From NCBI GenBank assembly GCA_030649995.1, contig JAUSEV010000013.1, positions 23,966-87,965 of the forward strand: a stretch of 64,000 bases of DNA, given 5' to 3'. Position 1 is the first letter of the stretch. Each line of letters starts with the position of its first letter. This document shows positions 1-10,364 of this stretch, in pieces. The notes beneath the pieces are model-generated. The model was given only the letters and a program-made list of their open reading frames with translations. It did no database searches and was not told the DNA's origin. The translations under genes were made by a program, and so were the position numbers. The stretch comes from Candidatus Uhrbacteria bacterium (GTDB lineage Bacteria; Patescibacteriota; Patescibacteriia; 2-12-FULL-60-25).

Positions 1-1
1 G

Positions 2-1153
2 GCGGCGGTGGTCGTGTATGGGGTGGTTCTCGGTTTTGTGCGGGGGAACCGTCAATTTTTATTTGCCGATGCCAATGCGTGGGGAGCATGGCTTTTGCTT
101 TTGCCGATCCTCGACATTATATCTTTTGAAAAACAGCGCTGGTTGTCAATCATCACCCCTGCCATTACCGCGGCATTGATCTGGCTGCCGATCAAAACGC
201 TGGGTTTATTGTATATTTTTACGCATCACTTTACGACGATTCAAGAACCGCTTTATCTTTGGGTGCGGCGAACCGGGATTGGGGAGATCACGGCGATCGG
301 CGGGGGAGCCTATCGGATTTTTTTTCAATCACATATTTATGGGGTGTTTGGAGTGATTGCGCTTTTGATGTGGAGCGCATTTCGATCAACTCAATCAACC
401 GAGCATACCTCACCCCAGCCCTCTCTCTTCGAGTCCGAGCCTCAGAGTCGAGGACCTTCGCAAGGAGAGGGGGTTTTTCGTTTTCTCCTTTTTGTTTCAG
501 TAGCCGAAATTCTCGCATCACTTTCACGTAGTTTTTGGTTGGGGTTGGGTATTGGTTGGCTTATTGGTCTCCTTTTTCTTTTACGACGCAAGAGAGATCG
601 AGTATGGCAATTCATCCGTACAACCTTGATTGCCGGGATTTTAGGCATGGGGCTTGTCTTTTCTATCACCTTATTCCCATGGCCAACGGTTTCTTCGTCA
701 GATCCTTTTGGCATGTGGGAGAATCGCGTCAATTTGGGAGAAAGCGCGGTTTTGAGCCGTTGGCAGCTTTTGCCGATTTTGTGGGAAAAAATAAAACAGC
801 ATCCGATTACTGGTTCGGGTTTTGGGGCGACTGTGACTTACAAGAGTCTTGATCCGAGGATTGTCAAAACCGGCGGGATGGCCACGACTTATGCCTTTGA
901 ATGGGGGTGGCTCGAGCACTGGGTCAAGTTTGGTTTGATTGGTATCCCTATCATGCTGGCGCTTTTAATCAGCCTGATTCGACGGACATGGCGTTCGAGT
1001 CAGCCGGATTGGATTAAATGGACTCTTGTGTCATCTATGATTGCTCTTGCAGCCACTCATTTCTTTAGTCCGTATTTGAATCATCCTTTGGGAATTTTTG
1101 CTTTGATCATGGCAGAATCAACCCTCTTGTTGTTTGATAAAAATAAACTCTGA
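2..1153 (+). CDS. O-antigen ligase / polymerase-like membrane protein, 5'-truncated by window edge
   Basis: The reading frame is open to the window edge, so the N-terminus is missing. What remains (about 381 residues) is a polytopic membrane protein with at least seven hydrophobic segments, a large hydrophilic loop around residues 215-300 holding a GSGFGA stretch, and hydrophobic closing helices. That arrangement fits the WaaL/Wzy O-antigen ligase superfamily, which moves or polymerises lipid-linked glycans on the outer face of the membrane. In a single-membrane cell it would act on surface polysaccharide or glycoprotein glycans, which is inference. Residues about 134-158 (positions 406-475) are a hydrophilic Pro/Ser/Glu-rich insert encoded by a palindromic repeat between two membrane segments. 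No catalytic residues can be assigned from one sequence, so the family call is tentative. Confidence 0.6.
   Translation, partial: AAVVVYGVVLGFVRGNRQFLFADANAWGAWLLLLPILDIISFEKQRWLSIITPAITAALIWLPIKTLGLLYIFTHHFTTIQEPLYLWVRRTGIGEITAIGGGAYRIFFQSHIYGVFGVIALLMWSAFRSTQSTEHTSPQPSLFESEPQSRGPSQGEGVFRFLLFVSVAEILASLSRSFWLGLGIGWLIGLLFLLRRKRDRVWQFIRTTLIAGILGMGLVFSITLFPWPTVSSSDPFGMWENRVNLGESAVLSRWQLLPILWEKIKQHPITGSGFGATVTYKSLDPRIVKTGGMATTYAFEWGWLEHWVKFGLIGIPIMLALLISLIRRTWRSSQPDWIKWTLVSSMIALAATHFFSPYLNHPLGIFALIMAESTLLLFDKNKL
406..475. repeat. Palindromic repeat inserted in frame in a coding gene
   Basis: A CCCTCTC arm near 418 and a GAGAGGG arm near 465 flank a smaller internal inverted repeat. The same style of Pro-rich coding palindrome, with CCCTCTC and GGAGAGGG arms, occurs in a spacer at 36.19-36.28 kb. 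Here it is translated as a hydrophilic loop and leaves the reading frame open. Confidence 0.6.
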
Positions 1154-1191
1154 CCTCAATCTTTTTCTGTGGATATCTTCTGTTGACATCG

Positions 1192-1201
1192 GTGGTATAA
1201 T
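1192..1201 (+). promoter_or_regulatory. Extended -10 promoter of the giant surface-protein gene
   Basis: TGG followed by a perfect TATAAT (1196-1201) makes an extended -10 element about 55 bases before the ATG at 1254. A TTGACA lies only 7 bases upstream and is too close to act as its -35. No Shine-Dalgarno is visible before the start codon. Confidence 0.5.
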
Positions 1202-1253
1202 GTTTTTCAAAGTATCATTTTTAATTATTTTTTAGCGGGTTTTTAGATTTCCT

Positions 1254-4200
1254 ATGTCCACCTTATTTACGTCTGTACGGAGAACGCTGTTAACAGTTGG
1301 CGCGACCAGCTGTTTATTATTTTCGGTCATTTTACCGGTGTCGGCGGCTTCCACGATTTCCGTGACCACGTTTGGTTTGCCGAACGGGGGATTTCCGGGA
1401 ACGCCCATTAAGGCGAGTTCCGGTGCCGCGGCCATTCTTAAGCTTGAAGTCACGGCTTCTCAAGCCAGCCAGACCTTTACTTCGGTCACCGTGAATTTTA
1501 GCGGGACGGGTTTTGTGACGACCTCATTGGCAACCATTGCCACAGGCGTTTCTTCCGGCGTGGCTCTTTATTTGGATGACGGCGGCACGGTCAATCAATT
1601 TGATGGAACGGACAGCGTTATTACGCTTGCCGCATCTCCGGGCTGGACAGGAAATACCGCGGACATCACGCTCACACCGGCTACTCCCGTTGCTTTGACC
1701 TCGGGCACGGCAAAAAAGATTTTTGTGGTGATTCGAACTTCCGGAACCATCGTCAGTGGTAATCAAATCATCGCTGCCGTGGGCATAAACGGAGTGGCGA
1801 CCTCTGATGGAAGTGGGCCAACCGCCGCTTTTTCCGCCAACAATTATACGGCGGACACCGTGGCTCCATTGATCAGTAAAGTGGATGGATCAACCGGCAG
1901 CAACAGTCTGACCGTTACCTTTAGTGAAGCGGTGGAGAAGGTTGGTGGTGGAAATTTGAGTGCCAGCGAATTTGCGTATGTGGATGGCGGTGGAAGCGCG
2001 CAAACCTTGTCCACCGTGTCTCATGTGGCCGGACAATCAACGGCGACTCTCACCATGAGCGGCAATTTGGATAGCCAAGATTTTAGCGTACCTGCCACGT
2101 TGGCAGCCGGATCAAACAAGATCGCGGACATGGCCGGAAACGCGGCCGGGACAACAGCCGTAAATGCCACCAGTTCTCTTAAAATCACGACGGCCACGGT
2201 TCCATCGGCAACGGCCGGAACGGTTTATAGCGGCACTCCGCTCGTAACGTTTGCCGCTGCCGGAGGGGCCGGGACGTTTACTTTTGCTCTTGCCGATGCC
2301 AGTTCTACGGCAACGTTTGTGACGCTAGGATTGAATCTCAATACGAATACAGGGGCGGTGACAGGAACTGTTGCCAATGTCACGGGTGCCTTTAATTTTA
2401 ACTTAAAAGTGACTGATGCCGCTTTTGTGACATCGACAAAAGGCTTTACCATCAACGTAGCTCCTGCCGGAGGTGGTGGAGTTCCGGGAATCAGCAATGT
2501 TAACCCACCGGGAGGAACACAGGGCGCGAGCAACATTTCCGTTACGGTTACCGGCGGAAATACGCACTTCGCCAGTACCAGCACCGTCGAATTCTTGATG
2601 CCACAGGGATTGAGCGGAACCAATGGCATTACTGTCAGCAATGTTTCCGCATCCAGTACAACGGTGTTAAATTTCCAAGTTGCCATTGCCGCCGGTGCTG
2701 TTATGGGAAGTCGTGATGTCAAAATCACGACTGGCGGCGAGGCCGTTATCATGCCCAACGGGTTTGGAGTTGGCGCATCAGGAGGTTCCGGATTGACCCT
2801 CCAGTTTCCGTCCGACAGCGCAACAGGAGTTCCGATTCCACCAAATTTCAGTTTCAGTCAAACCACGGAAAGTTCCGTATTGAGCTATCGTGTCACCGTT
2901 AAAACCTCACAAGATTTATCAGGAACCGTGCCCGCCATTTGGGATTATGTATTCCCGCAAAGTCCCACGACGAACGGAGGACATTGCAGCTCTGCGCAGT
3001 GTAACCTTTCCTACGGATCAGGCGTGTTCCGTCTCCTCACTCAAGCCTCGGCTTTGTCGCCTAACACCGATTACTATTGGCAGGTTCGGACATACACAAC
3101 CTCAACGAGTGGAGTGAGCGATACGGTTGCCCCATTGGAATCCACAGCGCAACGTAAATTTACAACAACCGCGTCCGTGACAGATACCATGCCACCGAGC
3201 ATCTTTCACCGACCGGTCTTTCAAGCCACAGCCAGCACCAATTTTGACGTATTTGCTCGCGTTTTGGATAACATTGCCAATGCTTCCACTACACCTGCTT
3301 TGACCGCAAAAATTCTTTATTGCGCAGGCGCAGGCTGTACTCCGGCCAATCCGACTAATGGCGCGTCTATCGGCGCCGGTTATTATCGATTCACCATTCC
3401 GAGCGCCACGATCGGTGTGGCAAGTACCGTCATCCGTTACAGTCTTCAATCCTCTGATGGATCCAACACCACGAATTTTACGCAACCGGATACGAGTCCT
3501 TTTCAGCTCTCATCGGTTGCCGCCGGATCTAGCTCCATCGCAGGGACGGTAAAAGATGGGACAGGAACATGCGCGGCAGGCATTCAAGGAGCCGTGGTCT
3601 TTGCCGAGGGCAGCGGATTTTCCGCGTTGAGCAATGGAAGTTGTGCGTTCACCATTTCCAACATTTTCGCCGGCACCTATGACTTGGTGGCGGTACACGA
3701 TGGATATGCGGATCGCAAAATAGAGGGCGTTCCGGCCGGAAGCACAGGCCTTGCCATGTCTCTTCCGCAAGGACAATCGGGCGGATTCGGCGGAGATACG
3801 GCAAAACCTCGCATCAAATTTACCGGACCCATGGATGGCATGACCAACATGCCTGGAGCCTTTTCCGACTTTAAGGTTTTCTTGGTGTTTGATAAAACCA
3901 TGAGTCAAACCGCTGTCACAACCCCGGGAAATTTAAAGGTGCAAGAATTAAATTCCACCACCGGCGCGCTTACGGATATCACGACAACCAAGGGAAGCTG
4001 GACCTATTATCCAACGGCTCCGGCAAGCGGGAGTATGCTGCCTCCGGAGAGCAACCTTGCCGCTTGGTCGTTGAGCGGTACCAATACGCTTGGAGATAAC
4101 AAAACTTTTGTGGTACAGGTGAGTCAGAATATTACGGATACGGCAGGTAACCCCATCCAAGGAAATCAACCGGACGGGAGTTATGCCTTTTCCTTTTCGA

Positions 4201-7200
4201 CCGGACAAGCCTTTACAGGCACCTTTACGGGAGGCGGATCCTTTGGCGGTGGGGCGTTTATTCCGCCACACGTCAATGGCATGACCCCACCTCCAGGGAT
4301 GGTCGGCGTACCGTTGAATTCGAAAGTGGTGATTGATTTTTCGGACGCGATGGCAGATGACGGAGGAGGTTATACCTTAAAGAGCATGATAAAATTATTC
4401 CGCGTATCAGGAACCACGGAAACGGATATCTCATCTTCAGCCATCGGCACCGTCACCTTGAATTCGGCGAAGTTGTCCGCGACGTTGGCGTTGAGCAGCG
4501 GATTTAATGGAGGGGTATTTGAAAACAACACGCAATACCGTCTAAAGGTTTTGGGAGGGGCAAAATCATCGAGCAATTTGACCTTGGCGCCTCCGGGTTC
4601 CGAATCGCAAGTAATGTTCACGTCAGGCTTTACGTCCGGCGCGACTTCGGATACCGCTCCACCATCGGTTGTCGGTTCATTTCCGGACTCAAACGCCACG
4701 GCCGTACCAGTAAATTTGGGCGCGGTGAGCGTTGGATTTAACAAGGACATGGATGGCTCTACCATCACCACAAATTCCGTGTACCTTTCCATCGGTTCCA
4801 CTGCAGTCAATGGCACGGTGCAATATAAGGGGTTGGAGCGTCAGGCCATCTTTCTTCCAAAGAGTGCCCTTACTCCAAATACGACCTATACGTTAAACGT
4901 CACCGCTGATGTAAAAGCGTTAAACGGCATTGCCGTTACGGCCGTGACCCGAAACTTTACGACCGGCGAAGCGGATGGGAGCGCACCAACCATCTCCTTT
5001 ATGAATGCGGATGACTTTAATCTGGCCATGACCTTTTCTGAATCGGTAAGCGCGGTAAAAGCGGTTGACACCTTAAACTGGCCATCCAGCGTTCTTAATC
5101 CATCCGTCTATAATGTGGTCAAGTATGGCGCTGCCGGCTTTAATCCGGCGAGCGCGGGTACGACCGTAAGTCTCACGTCCGTCACCTTTACGTATGATCC
5201 TTTCACCAATACGGTGATGTTAAACGGTTTGGGTTTGCCGTCCGCGGCGATTGGACAGGAACTCTATCTTTCCCTCCAAACCACAGGGGATAACATTTTG
5301 AAGGATTTATCAGGCAATGCAATGACGGCAAGCGCCTCATCAACGCGCGCGCCCATTAAAAACAGTTCGCTCACAAAAGGAGAGCTTGGGCCCATGGCAA
5401 TGACAACCGACTCCTTCTCAAGCGGCGGAACGTTTGTGCCGACCAACTTTTCTTCCACCTCTTTCGGATTTGCTCCTCCGGTGGAAGTTCGACCGTTTAA
5501 CACCATGGCCGGTCAGACCACCATCTACGGCGTTCGAATCCCATTATCCCAACAGATTCCGGCAAGCGGAGCGGTTATTCTCACGTTCCCATCTGGATTT
5601 GATGTTTCCGCAGCCAAGCAAGACACGCTAAGCCCCATGCGAACCGACTTGAACGGTCCGGGGACAGGAACGCCAACCTTTAAGTGCGGAACGAATGTTG
5701 CCGCAGGAAAATCCTGCGGAGGTTCGGCAAACAGTGATGACACGGGAAGCGCTCAAGGTGGATTGGCCGATGATGGCGTGGTCGTCAATACGGCCGCCAG
5801 AACCGTGACCGTGTATCTTTCCGCGGCTACGGTGAATGGGAATGACTTTGTGAGCATCGATATTGCCGGCGTCAAAAATTCAACGGTTCCAAAAGACTTT
5901 AACACTTCCGGATATACGGTGGATGTAAAGACGATGAACGGCTCCACGTCGCTCGAATCTCTCACATCAAACTCATTCTTTATCCAGTCAGCCGGCACCA
6001 ATGTGCTCACCGGTACGATTACCGCAACAAGCAACGATCAGGCAGGAACCATGAAGGTGTATCTCATGTCGCCTATGACCGGTCCGCTCGAAACAACATC
6101 GGCAAACTTCGCAAGCGGAACAACGGCAACCTACACCTTTACCACGCTTCCAGCCGGAGAATATTATCTCTTTACCGATCAAGCCATCACCCTCTTTACC
6201 AAAGAATATGCGGGAAAAATGCCACCTGATCGTGTGGTGATCGGTAGTGGCACCACAACCCATAACTTTACGTTGGGGAGTAATACAACCGGAGGCGTCA
6301 ATGTCACCGTCACTCTCGCGGGTCCAGCAAACGAACTTTTGGATGTATTTGCCGGTTCCCAGGTGGGATTCCGCGTTAAACAGGTCACCTTGGACGGAGA
6401 CGGCAACGGATCAGTCACATTGAACTTGGCGGCGGGTGACTGGTTTATGGGAGTCGGTCCTCAAATGCCAAAAGGCATTACCAATGCACCGCCACCGGCG
6501 CCAACTACCTACCTCATGCCAAAACCAAAACAGTTGAGAATTTCCGGTACCGCGTGTGTCATTGATGGTACAAATGGATGTAGCGTTACGTTCACTCTAA
6601 CCTCCGCGAGCAAGACCATTAAAGGAATTGTGCAGGATGGCTCCGGAAAGATCATTGCGAACGCGGAAATCTACGCCTATTCCCCTGACGGTGGATTCGG
6701 AACCCATGCCCAAACAGATACGGCAGGAGGGTTTACCCTCAATGTGACCGAAGGGAGCTATGTTGTTGGAGCGTTTATTCCCGGTATGCCGCCTTCAAAA
6801 GAATTTTCGGTCATCGTGAGCAGTGCGGCGAGCACTTATCTCTTTGTCAACGGTTCAAACACCGGTATTACCGCCGCGACCGCTGCCACGACGTTTATTC
6901 TGAAACTCGTGAAACCCGATTACACGATTTCCGGAAAAGTCACGGATGGAACGAATGTGATCCAAGGCGCTTCTGTTTACGCCTATCGCACGGATGGTCC
7001 CGGACACGCGGGAAGCATTACGGATTCGAGCGGCGCTTATACTCTTTATGTCGCGAACGGAACGTGGAAAGTCGGAGCCTTCCTTCCTCAATATGGAAAC
7101 TTGTCCGAACAGACCGTGACCGTGAGTGGTTCCAGCCAGTCAAACATCAACTTCTCTCCAACGCTCACAGGGACGTTCTACGCCGTTTCCGGCCGCGTCT

Positions 7201-10200
7201 ATAAAGATACAAATACTGACGGCGACTATGATTCCGGTGAAGAAATCACCAACGTATTTGTTCGTATCCTTGGAAATAGCACCTTTAACGAGGTGATCAC
7301 GGGAAGCGACGGGACGTATAGCATGAACGTGCCTTCAGGAAATGGATATGTGATTAAGGGTTTTGCTCCGAATCTCGGAGAATTGCCTCCACTCGCGAGC
7401 TTTAACGTGACCGCAAACGTCACTGACAAAGACATCCAGATTTCTACGCCAAACACGCTCACGATCATCATGTCCACGACAACGCCTGATGCCTTCATCA
7501 ATGCGTTCTCTTCTACCGGTCAAGGAGCGCATACGGAAATTAAAAATGGAACTTCCACAACCGTGCAGCTTCCAAATGGAACGTATAAAATCAATGTTCA
7601 AGTATCGGGCGCGAGCATTACCGGAAGCAGCATTGCCGGAACAACCGGAGCAACCGTCTTTGACACCACCAACAGCGTTTTGACCGTTGATGGAGCGGAA
7701 AGTTTGACCGTAACCATTCCAACGTTACGGACGGTGAGCGGAACGGTTACAGACGGCACTACTGCCGTGGGCGATGCGTGGGTTGAGATCTTCTTGGCAA
7801 ACAGCAATGTCCACTTTGGAACCAAGGCCGCGAGCAATGGAACCTTTAGCCTCAAAGTCGCGGATTCATCAACGGACTATCGTATCAACGCGATGAAACC
7901 CGGGTATACGCGTGAACCATCGGCATTAACCGTGAATGGCGCCAATGCGACCGGACAGACGCTTGCCATGAGCATTGCTTCCTTAAGTATTTCCGGTCAG
8001 GTAAAAATCGGAACCAGTGGCGCCCCAAATGCCTTTGTGCGCGCGGAAAAGCAGGGAGGGGGATTTGCCGGAACGCAAGCTGACGCGAACGGAAATTACA
8101 CTCTCTTTGTAAACAGCGGTTCTTGGAACGTCTTCGCGGTGGCGGAAGGTTACGCGGAAGCCGCTTTCGCGAGCAATCCGTTGACCGTCAGCAGTTCGGT
8201 AACGGACAAGAATATTACCGTGTCAACATCCGTCAGTTTGGATCCTCCAAAAACCAAGCCGATTATTCCATCCAGCGGAGGAACGCTTGAAGACACGACT
8301 TCCGGTATCAAGTTAACGATTCCGGCGAACGCTCTTGGCACACAAACTTCCGCTGGAAACGTACAAGCGAAAGAAACAAACAATGTGCGTGCCACGGATG
8401 CGGCAAGACCGGTCAACGGCAAAGCGCAAGAAATTACGGCAACGGATGCGGATGGAAATTCCATCAACAGCTTGAATGATTCCGTGACCGTGGAAATGAC
8501 CTTCACCAAAGCGGAAATGGCTACCACCGCCTCCGCTTCCGACAGCTCCATTGATACAAAAACCGAGGCGGATAAATTGCAGATGGGTTATTGGGATGAA
8601 ACAACCTCCAACTGGGTGACGTTGCCAAGTACCATAACCTATCTAAGCTCCACGGGAACGGTCGTTACGGTTCCTGCCACCGACTTATCGAATGTGTCGA
8701 CCATGACTGTTACCGCAAATACCACCCACTTTTCGCTGTACGCGCCTATCGTAGCCACCGATCCTTCGGCTCTTGCGACCCCAACAGGATTTACGGCTAA
8801 CGGCGCCAGCACCAGTCAGGTGAGCCTTGCATGGACAGCGGTAAGCGGAGCTTCGGGCTATGACATCTATCGCAGTACTTCTTCGGATGGGACATTCAGT
8901 CGTATTGGCAGCGAACCAACGGTTTCTTCCGGATCAACCGTTACCTACTCGGATACGGGTTTGAGTGCCGGTACGGTGTACTTCTACAAGATCACAACAC
9001 TTAACGGTTCCGTTGAATCTGCCGCTACGACTGCTACATCAGCCTCTACCGGTGGAACTTCAACAGTCACGACAGGCGGTGGCGGTGGCGGCGGAGGTGG
9101 TGGCGGTTCTTCTGTCACGCCAACGTATCAATCCTATACACAGATCGCTCCAGGTGTCATCACGACATCAACGACTTCTGTCGCGCCAGCCCCAAGTCCC
9201 GCCCCAACAGCCACGGCGCCAGCTCCAACAGCCGCTCCTGCGCCAACGACACAGGCTCCAGCTCCTGCCATGACACAAACACTGATCACTCCTTTGGTAA
9301 CAATTATGTTGACCAGTGAATTAGGTCCGGGGGCACGAGGCGAGCAGGTAAGAATTCTGCAAGAATTCCTTGCAAAAGATCCGAATATCTATCCCGAAGG
9401 ACTAATAAGTGGGTACTATGGTTTGTTTACCGTAAAAGCGGTGCGAGCTTTTCAAGCAAAATACGGCATTGCTCGAGTCGGTCGTGTAGGGCCGGCAACA
9501 TTACGGAAGCTGCAGGAGTTTATGAGACAAACTACCGTGTCTGCTCCAACAACCATGACGCAAACGCTGACAGCACCGACATCGGCAGTGACCTTTAGCG
9601 GGTTGACGGCACAGGCTCTGCTCGTCGCCCCTGGAGCAAAACTGAACTTCCGGTATGATTACCTGAATAATTCCGGAAAGAAGCAAAGCGTAAGGATCGT
9701 GCGTCAGATCATCAATGCCCAAGGAAAAGTCGTTGCAACCTATAGAACTCAAGCGACCCTTCAACCCGGCAAAGCGTTTAACGGCAGAGTTACGCAAGCC
9801 ATCACGCGTAGCCTGCCGGTTGGCACTTATGAAATGCGGGTTACGATCACGGACAGCAAAACCGGAACATTGATCGAAAAGAATCAGTTCTCCTTTACCG
9901 TGGCAGTGCCGCAACCAAAAGCGAAGGTGGTAAAACCACAACCAAAGGCAAAAATGTGGGTCTTGGGTGGAGCGAGCGCCAATGAGGACATCTCTCTTAC
10001 CTCCGCAAGCGCAAAGGGAAAACTTCCCGGCTCAATCAATCTTCGGTTCAAGGTGGTGCCGGATGAACCGGAAAGGATCGCTTACACGTTGACCCTTAAA
10101 AGTCCGGATGGAAAAGTTTTGACCTCGATGAAAGGGGCGCGAACGGTAACTCTCAAGGCGGGATTAAATCTTGTGCAAAAATTAGCCAAGACATTGCCCG

Positions 10201-10301
10201 TCGGTTCCTATAAACTCACATTGACCGCGGAGAGTCTGATGGATGAGATGAGCGTGGACTTGGGAGAGCTCGTCATTCCTTTAGAAATCAGCGAACAGTA
10301 A
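1254..10301 (+). CDS. Giant modular surface protein (3015 aa) with Ig-like, carboxypeptidase-regulatory, FnIII and peptidoglycan-binding modules
   Basis: A signal peptide (about residues 1-32, hydrophobic core then a VSAAS cleavage region) leads a Thr/Ser/Gly/Ala-rich extracellular chain. Residues about 200-500 and 850-1400 contain repeated Ig-like modules with 'TFSEAV' and 'FNKDMDG' strands, as in SbsA/Big_5 domains. Residues about 1780-2320 hold several carboxypeptidase-regulatory-like repeats of the form SGKVTDG..GASVYAY...GAYTLYV. An FnIII-like module lies near 2505-2600, followed by a poly-Gly run and a Pro/Ala/Thr linker. A PG_binding_1-like domain sits near 2689-2755 (GARGEQVRILQEF ... 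AVRAFQAKYGI), then two beta-rich C-terminal modules. The protein is probably secreted and held by the cell wall as an adhesin or S-layer-like stalk; that role is inference. Its own extended -10 promoter precedes it and a strong hairpin follows. Confidence 0.85.
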   Translation: MSTLFTSVRRTLLTVGATSCLLFSVILPVSAASTISVTTFGLPNGGFPGTPIKASSGAAAILKLEVTASQASQTFTSVTVNFSGTGFVTTSLATIATGVSSGVALYLDDGGTVNQFDGTDSVITLAASPGWTGNTADITLTPATPVALTSGTAKKIFVVIRTSGTIVSGNQIIAAVGINGVATSDGSGPTAAFSANNYTADTVAPLISKVDGSTGSNSLTVTFSEAVEKVGGGNLSASEFAYVDGGGSAQTLSTVSHVAGQSTATLTMSGNLDSQDFSVPATLAAGSNKIADMAGNAAGTTAVNATSSLKITTATVPSATAGTVYSGTPLVTFAAAGGAGTFTFALADASSTATFVTLGLNLNTNTGAVTGTVANVTGAFNFNLKVTDAAFVTSTKGFTINVAPAGGGGVPGISNVNPPGGTQGASNISVTVTGGNTHFASTSTVEFLMPQGLSGTNGITVSNVSASSTTVLNFQVAIAAGAVMGSRDVKITTGGEAVIMPNGFGVGASGGSGLTLQFPSDSATGVPIPPNFSFSQTTESSVLSYRVTVKTSQDLSGTVPAIWDYVFPQSPTTNGGHCSSAQCNLSYGSGVFRLLTQASALSPNTDYYWQVRTYTTSTSGVSDTVAPLESTAQRKFTTTASVTDTMPPSIFHRPVFQATASTNFDVFARVLDNIANASTTPALTAKILYCAGAGCTPANPTNGASIGAGYYRFTIPSATIGVASTVIRYSLQSSDGSNTTNFTQPDTSPFQLSSVAAGSSSIAGTVKDGTGTCAAGIQGAVVFAEGSGFSALSNGSCAFTISNIFAGTYDLVAVHDGYADRKIEGVPAGSTGLAMSLPQGQSGGFGGDTAKPRIKFTGPMDGMTNMPGAFSDFKVFLVFDKTMSQTAVTTPGNLKVQELNSTTGALTDITTTKGSWTYYPTAPASGSMLPPESNLAAWSLSGTNTLGDNKTFVVQVSQNITDTAGNPIQGNQPDGSYAFSFSTGQAFTGTFTGGGSFGGGAFIPPHVNGMTPPPGMVGVPLNSKVVIDFSDAMADDGGGYTLKSMIKLFRVSGTTETDISSSAIGTVTLNSAKLSATLALSSGFNGGVFENNTQYRLKVLGGAKSSSNLTLAPPGSESQVMFTSGFTSGATSDTAPPSVVGSFPDSNATAVPVNLGAVSVGFNKDMDGSTITTNSVYLSIGSTAVNGTVQYKGLERQAIFLPKSALTPNTTYTLNVTADVKALNGIAVTAVTRNFTTGEADGSAPTISFMNADDFNLAMTFSESVSAVKAVDTLNWPSSVLNPSVYNVVKYGAAGFNPASAGTTVSLTSVTFTYDPFTNTVMLNGLGLPSAAIGQELYLSLQTTGDNILKDLSGNAMTASASSTRAPIKNSSLTKGELGPMAMTTDSFSSGGTFVPTNFSSTSFGFAPPVEVRPFNTMAGQTTIYGVRIPLSQQIPASGAVILTFPSGFDVSAAKQDTLSPMRTDLNGPGTGTPTFKCGTNVAAGKSCGGSANSDDTGSAQGGLADDGVVVNTAARTVTVYLSAATVNGNDFVSIDIAGVKNSTVPKDFNTSGYTVDVKTMNGSTSLESLTSNSFFIQSAGTNVLTGTITATSNDQAGTMKVYLMSPMTGPLETTSANFASGTTATYTFTTLPAGEYYLFTDQAITLFTKEYAGKMPPDRVVIGSGTTTHNFTLGSNTTGGVNVTVTLAGPANELLDVFAGSQVGFRVKQVTLDGDGNGSVTLNLAAGDWFMGVGPQMPKGITNAPPPAPTTYLMPKPKQLRISGTACVIDGTNGCSVTFTLTSASKTIKGIVQDGSGKIIANAEIYAYSPDGGFGTHAQTDTAGGFTLNVTEGSYVVGAFIPGMPPSKEFSVIVSSAASTYLFVNGSNTGITAATAATTFILKLVKPDYTISGKVTDGTNVIQGASVYAYRTDGPGHAGSITDSSGAYTLYVANGTWKVGAFLPQYGNLSEQTVTVSGSSQSNINFSPTLTGTFYAVSGRVYKDTNTDGDYDSGEEITNVFVRILGNSTFNEVITGSDGTYSMNVPSGNGYVIKGFAPNLGELPPLASFNVTANVTDKDIQISTPNTLTIIMSTTTPDAFINAFSSTGQGAHTEIKNGTSTTVQLPNGTYKINVQVSGASITGSSIAGTTGATVFDTTNSVLTVDGAESLTVTIPTLRTVSGTVTDGTTAVGDAWVEIFLANSNVHFGTKAASNGTFSLKVADSSTDYRINAMKPGYTREPSALTVNGANATGQTLAMSIASLSISGQVKIGTSGAPNAFVRAEKQGGGFAGTQADANGNYTLFVNSGSWNVFAVAEGYAEAAFASNPLTVSSSVTDKNITVSTSVSLDPPKTKPIIPSSGGTLEDTTSGIKLTIPANALGTQTSAGNVQAKETNNVRATDAARPVNGKAQEITATDADGNSINSLNDSVTVEMTFTKAEMATTASASDSSIDTKTEADKLQMGYWDETTSNWVTLPSTITYLSSTGTVVTVPATDLSNVSTMTVTANTTHFSLYAPIVATDPSALATPTGFTANGASTSQVSLAWTAVSGASGYDIYRSTSSDGTFSRIGSEPTVSSGSTVTYSDTGLSAGTVYFYKITTLNGSVESAATTATSASTGGTSTVTTGGGGGGGGGGGSSVTPTYQSYTQIAPGVITTSTTSVAPAPSPAPTATAPAPTAAPAPTTQAPAPAMTQTLITPLVTIMLTSELGPGARGEQVRILQEFLAKDPNIYPEGLISGYYGLFTVKAVRAFQAKYGIARVGRVGPATLRKLQEFMRQTTVSAPTTMTQTLTAPTSAVTFSGLTAQALLVAPGAKLNFRYDYLNNSGKKQSVRIVRQIINAQGKVVATYRTQATLQPGKAFNGRVTQAITRSLPVGTYEMRVTITDSKTGTLIEKNQFSFTVAVPQPKAKVVKPQPKAKMWVLGGASANEDISLTSASAKGKLPGSINLRFKVVPDEPERIAYTLTLKSPDGKVLTSMKGARTVTLKAGLNLVQKLAKTLPVGSYKLTLTAESLMDEMSVDLGELVIPLEISEQ

Positions 10302-10327
10302 AAAAAACGATTCATCCGCCACGGAAA

Positions 10328-10364
10328 GAAAAATCACCCCGTTTTGAGAGACGGGGTGATTTTT
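10328..10364. terminator. Bidirectional intrinsic terminator
   Basis: AATCACCCCG and CGGGGTGATT flank a short loop, with A-runs on the left and T-runs on the right. It serves both the surface-protein gene (+) and the convergent fmt gene (-), whose stop codon lies at its edge. Confidence 0.85.
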
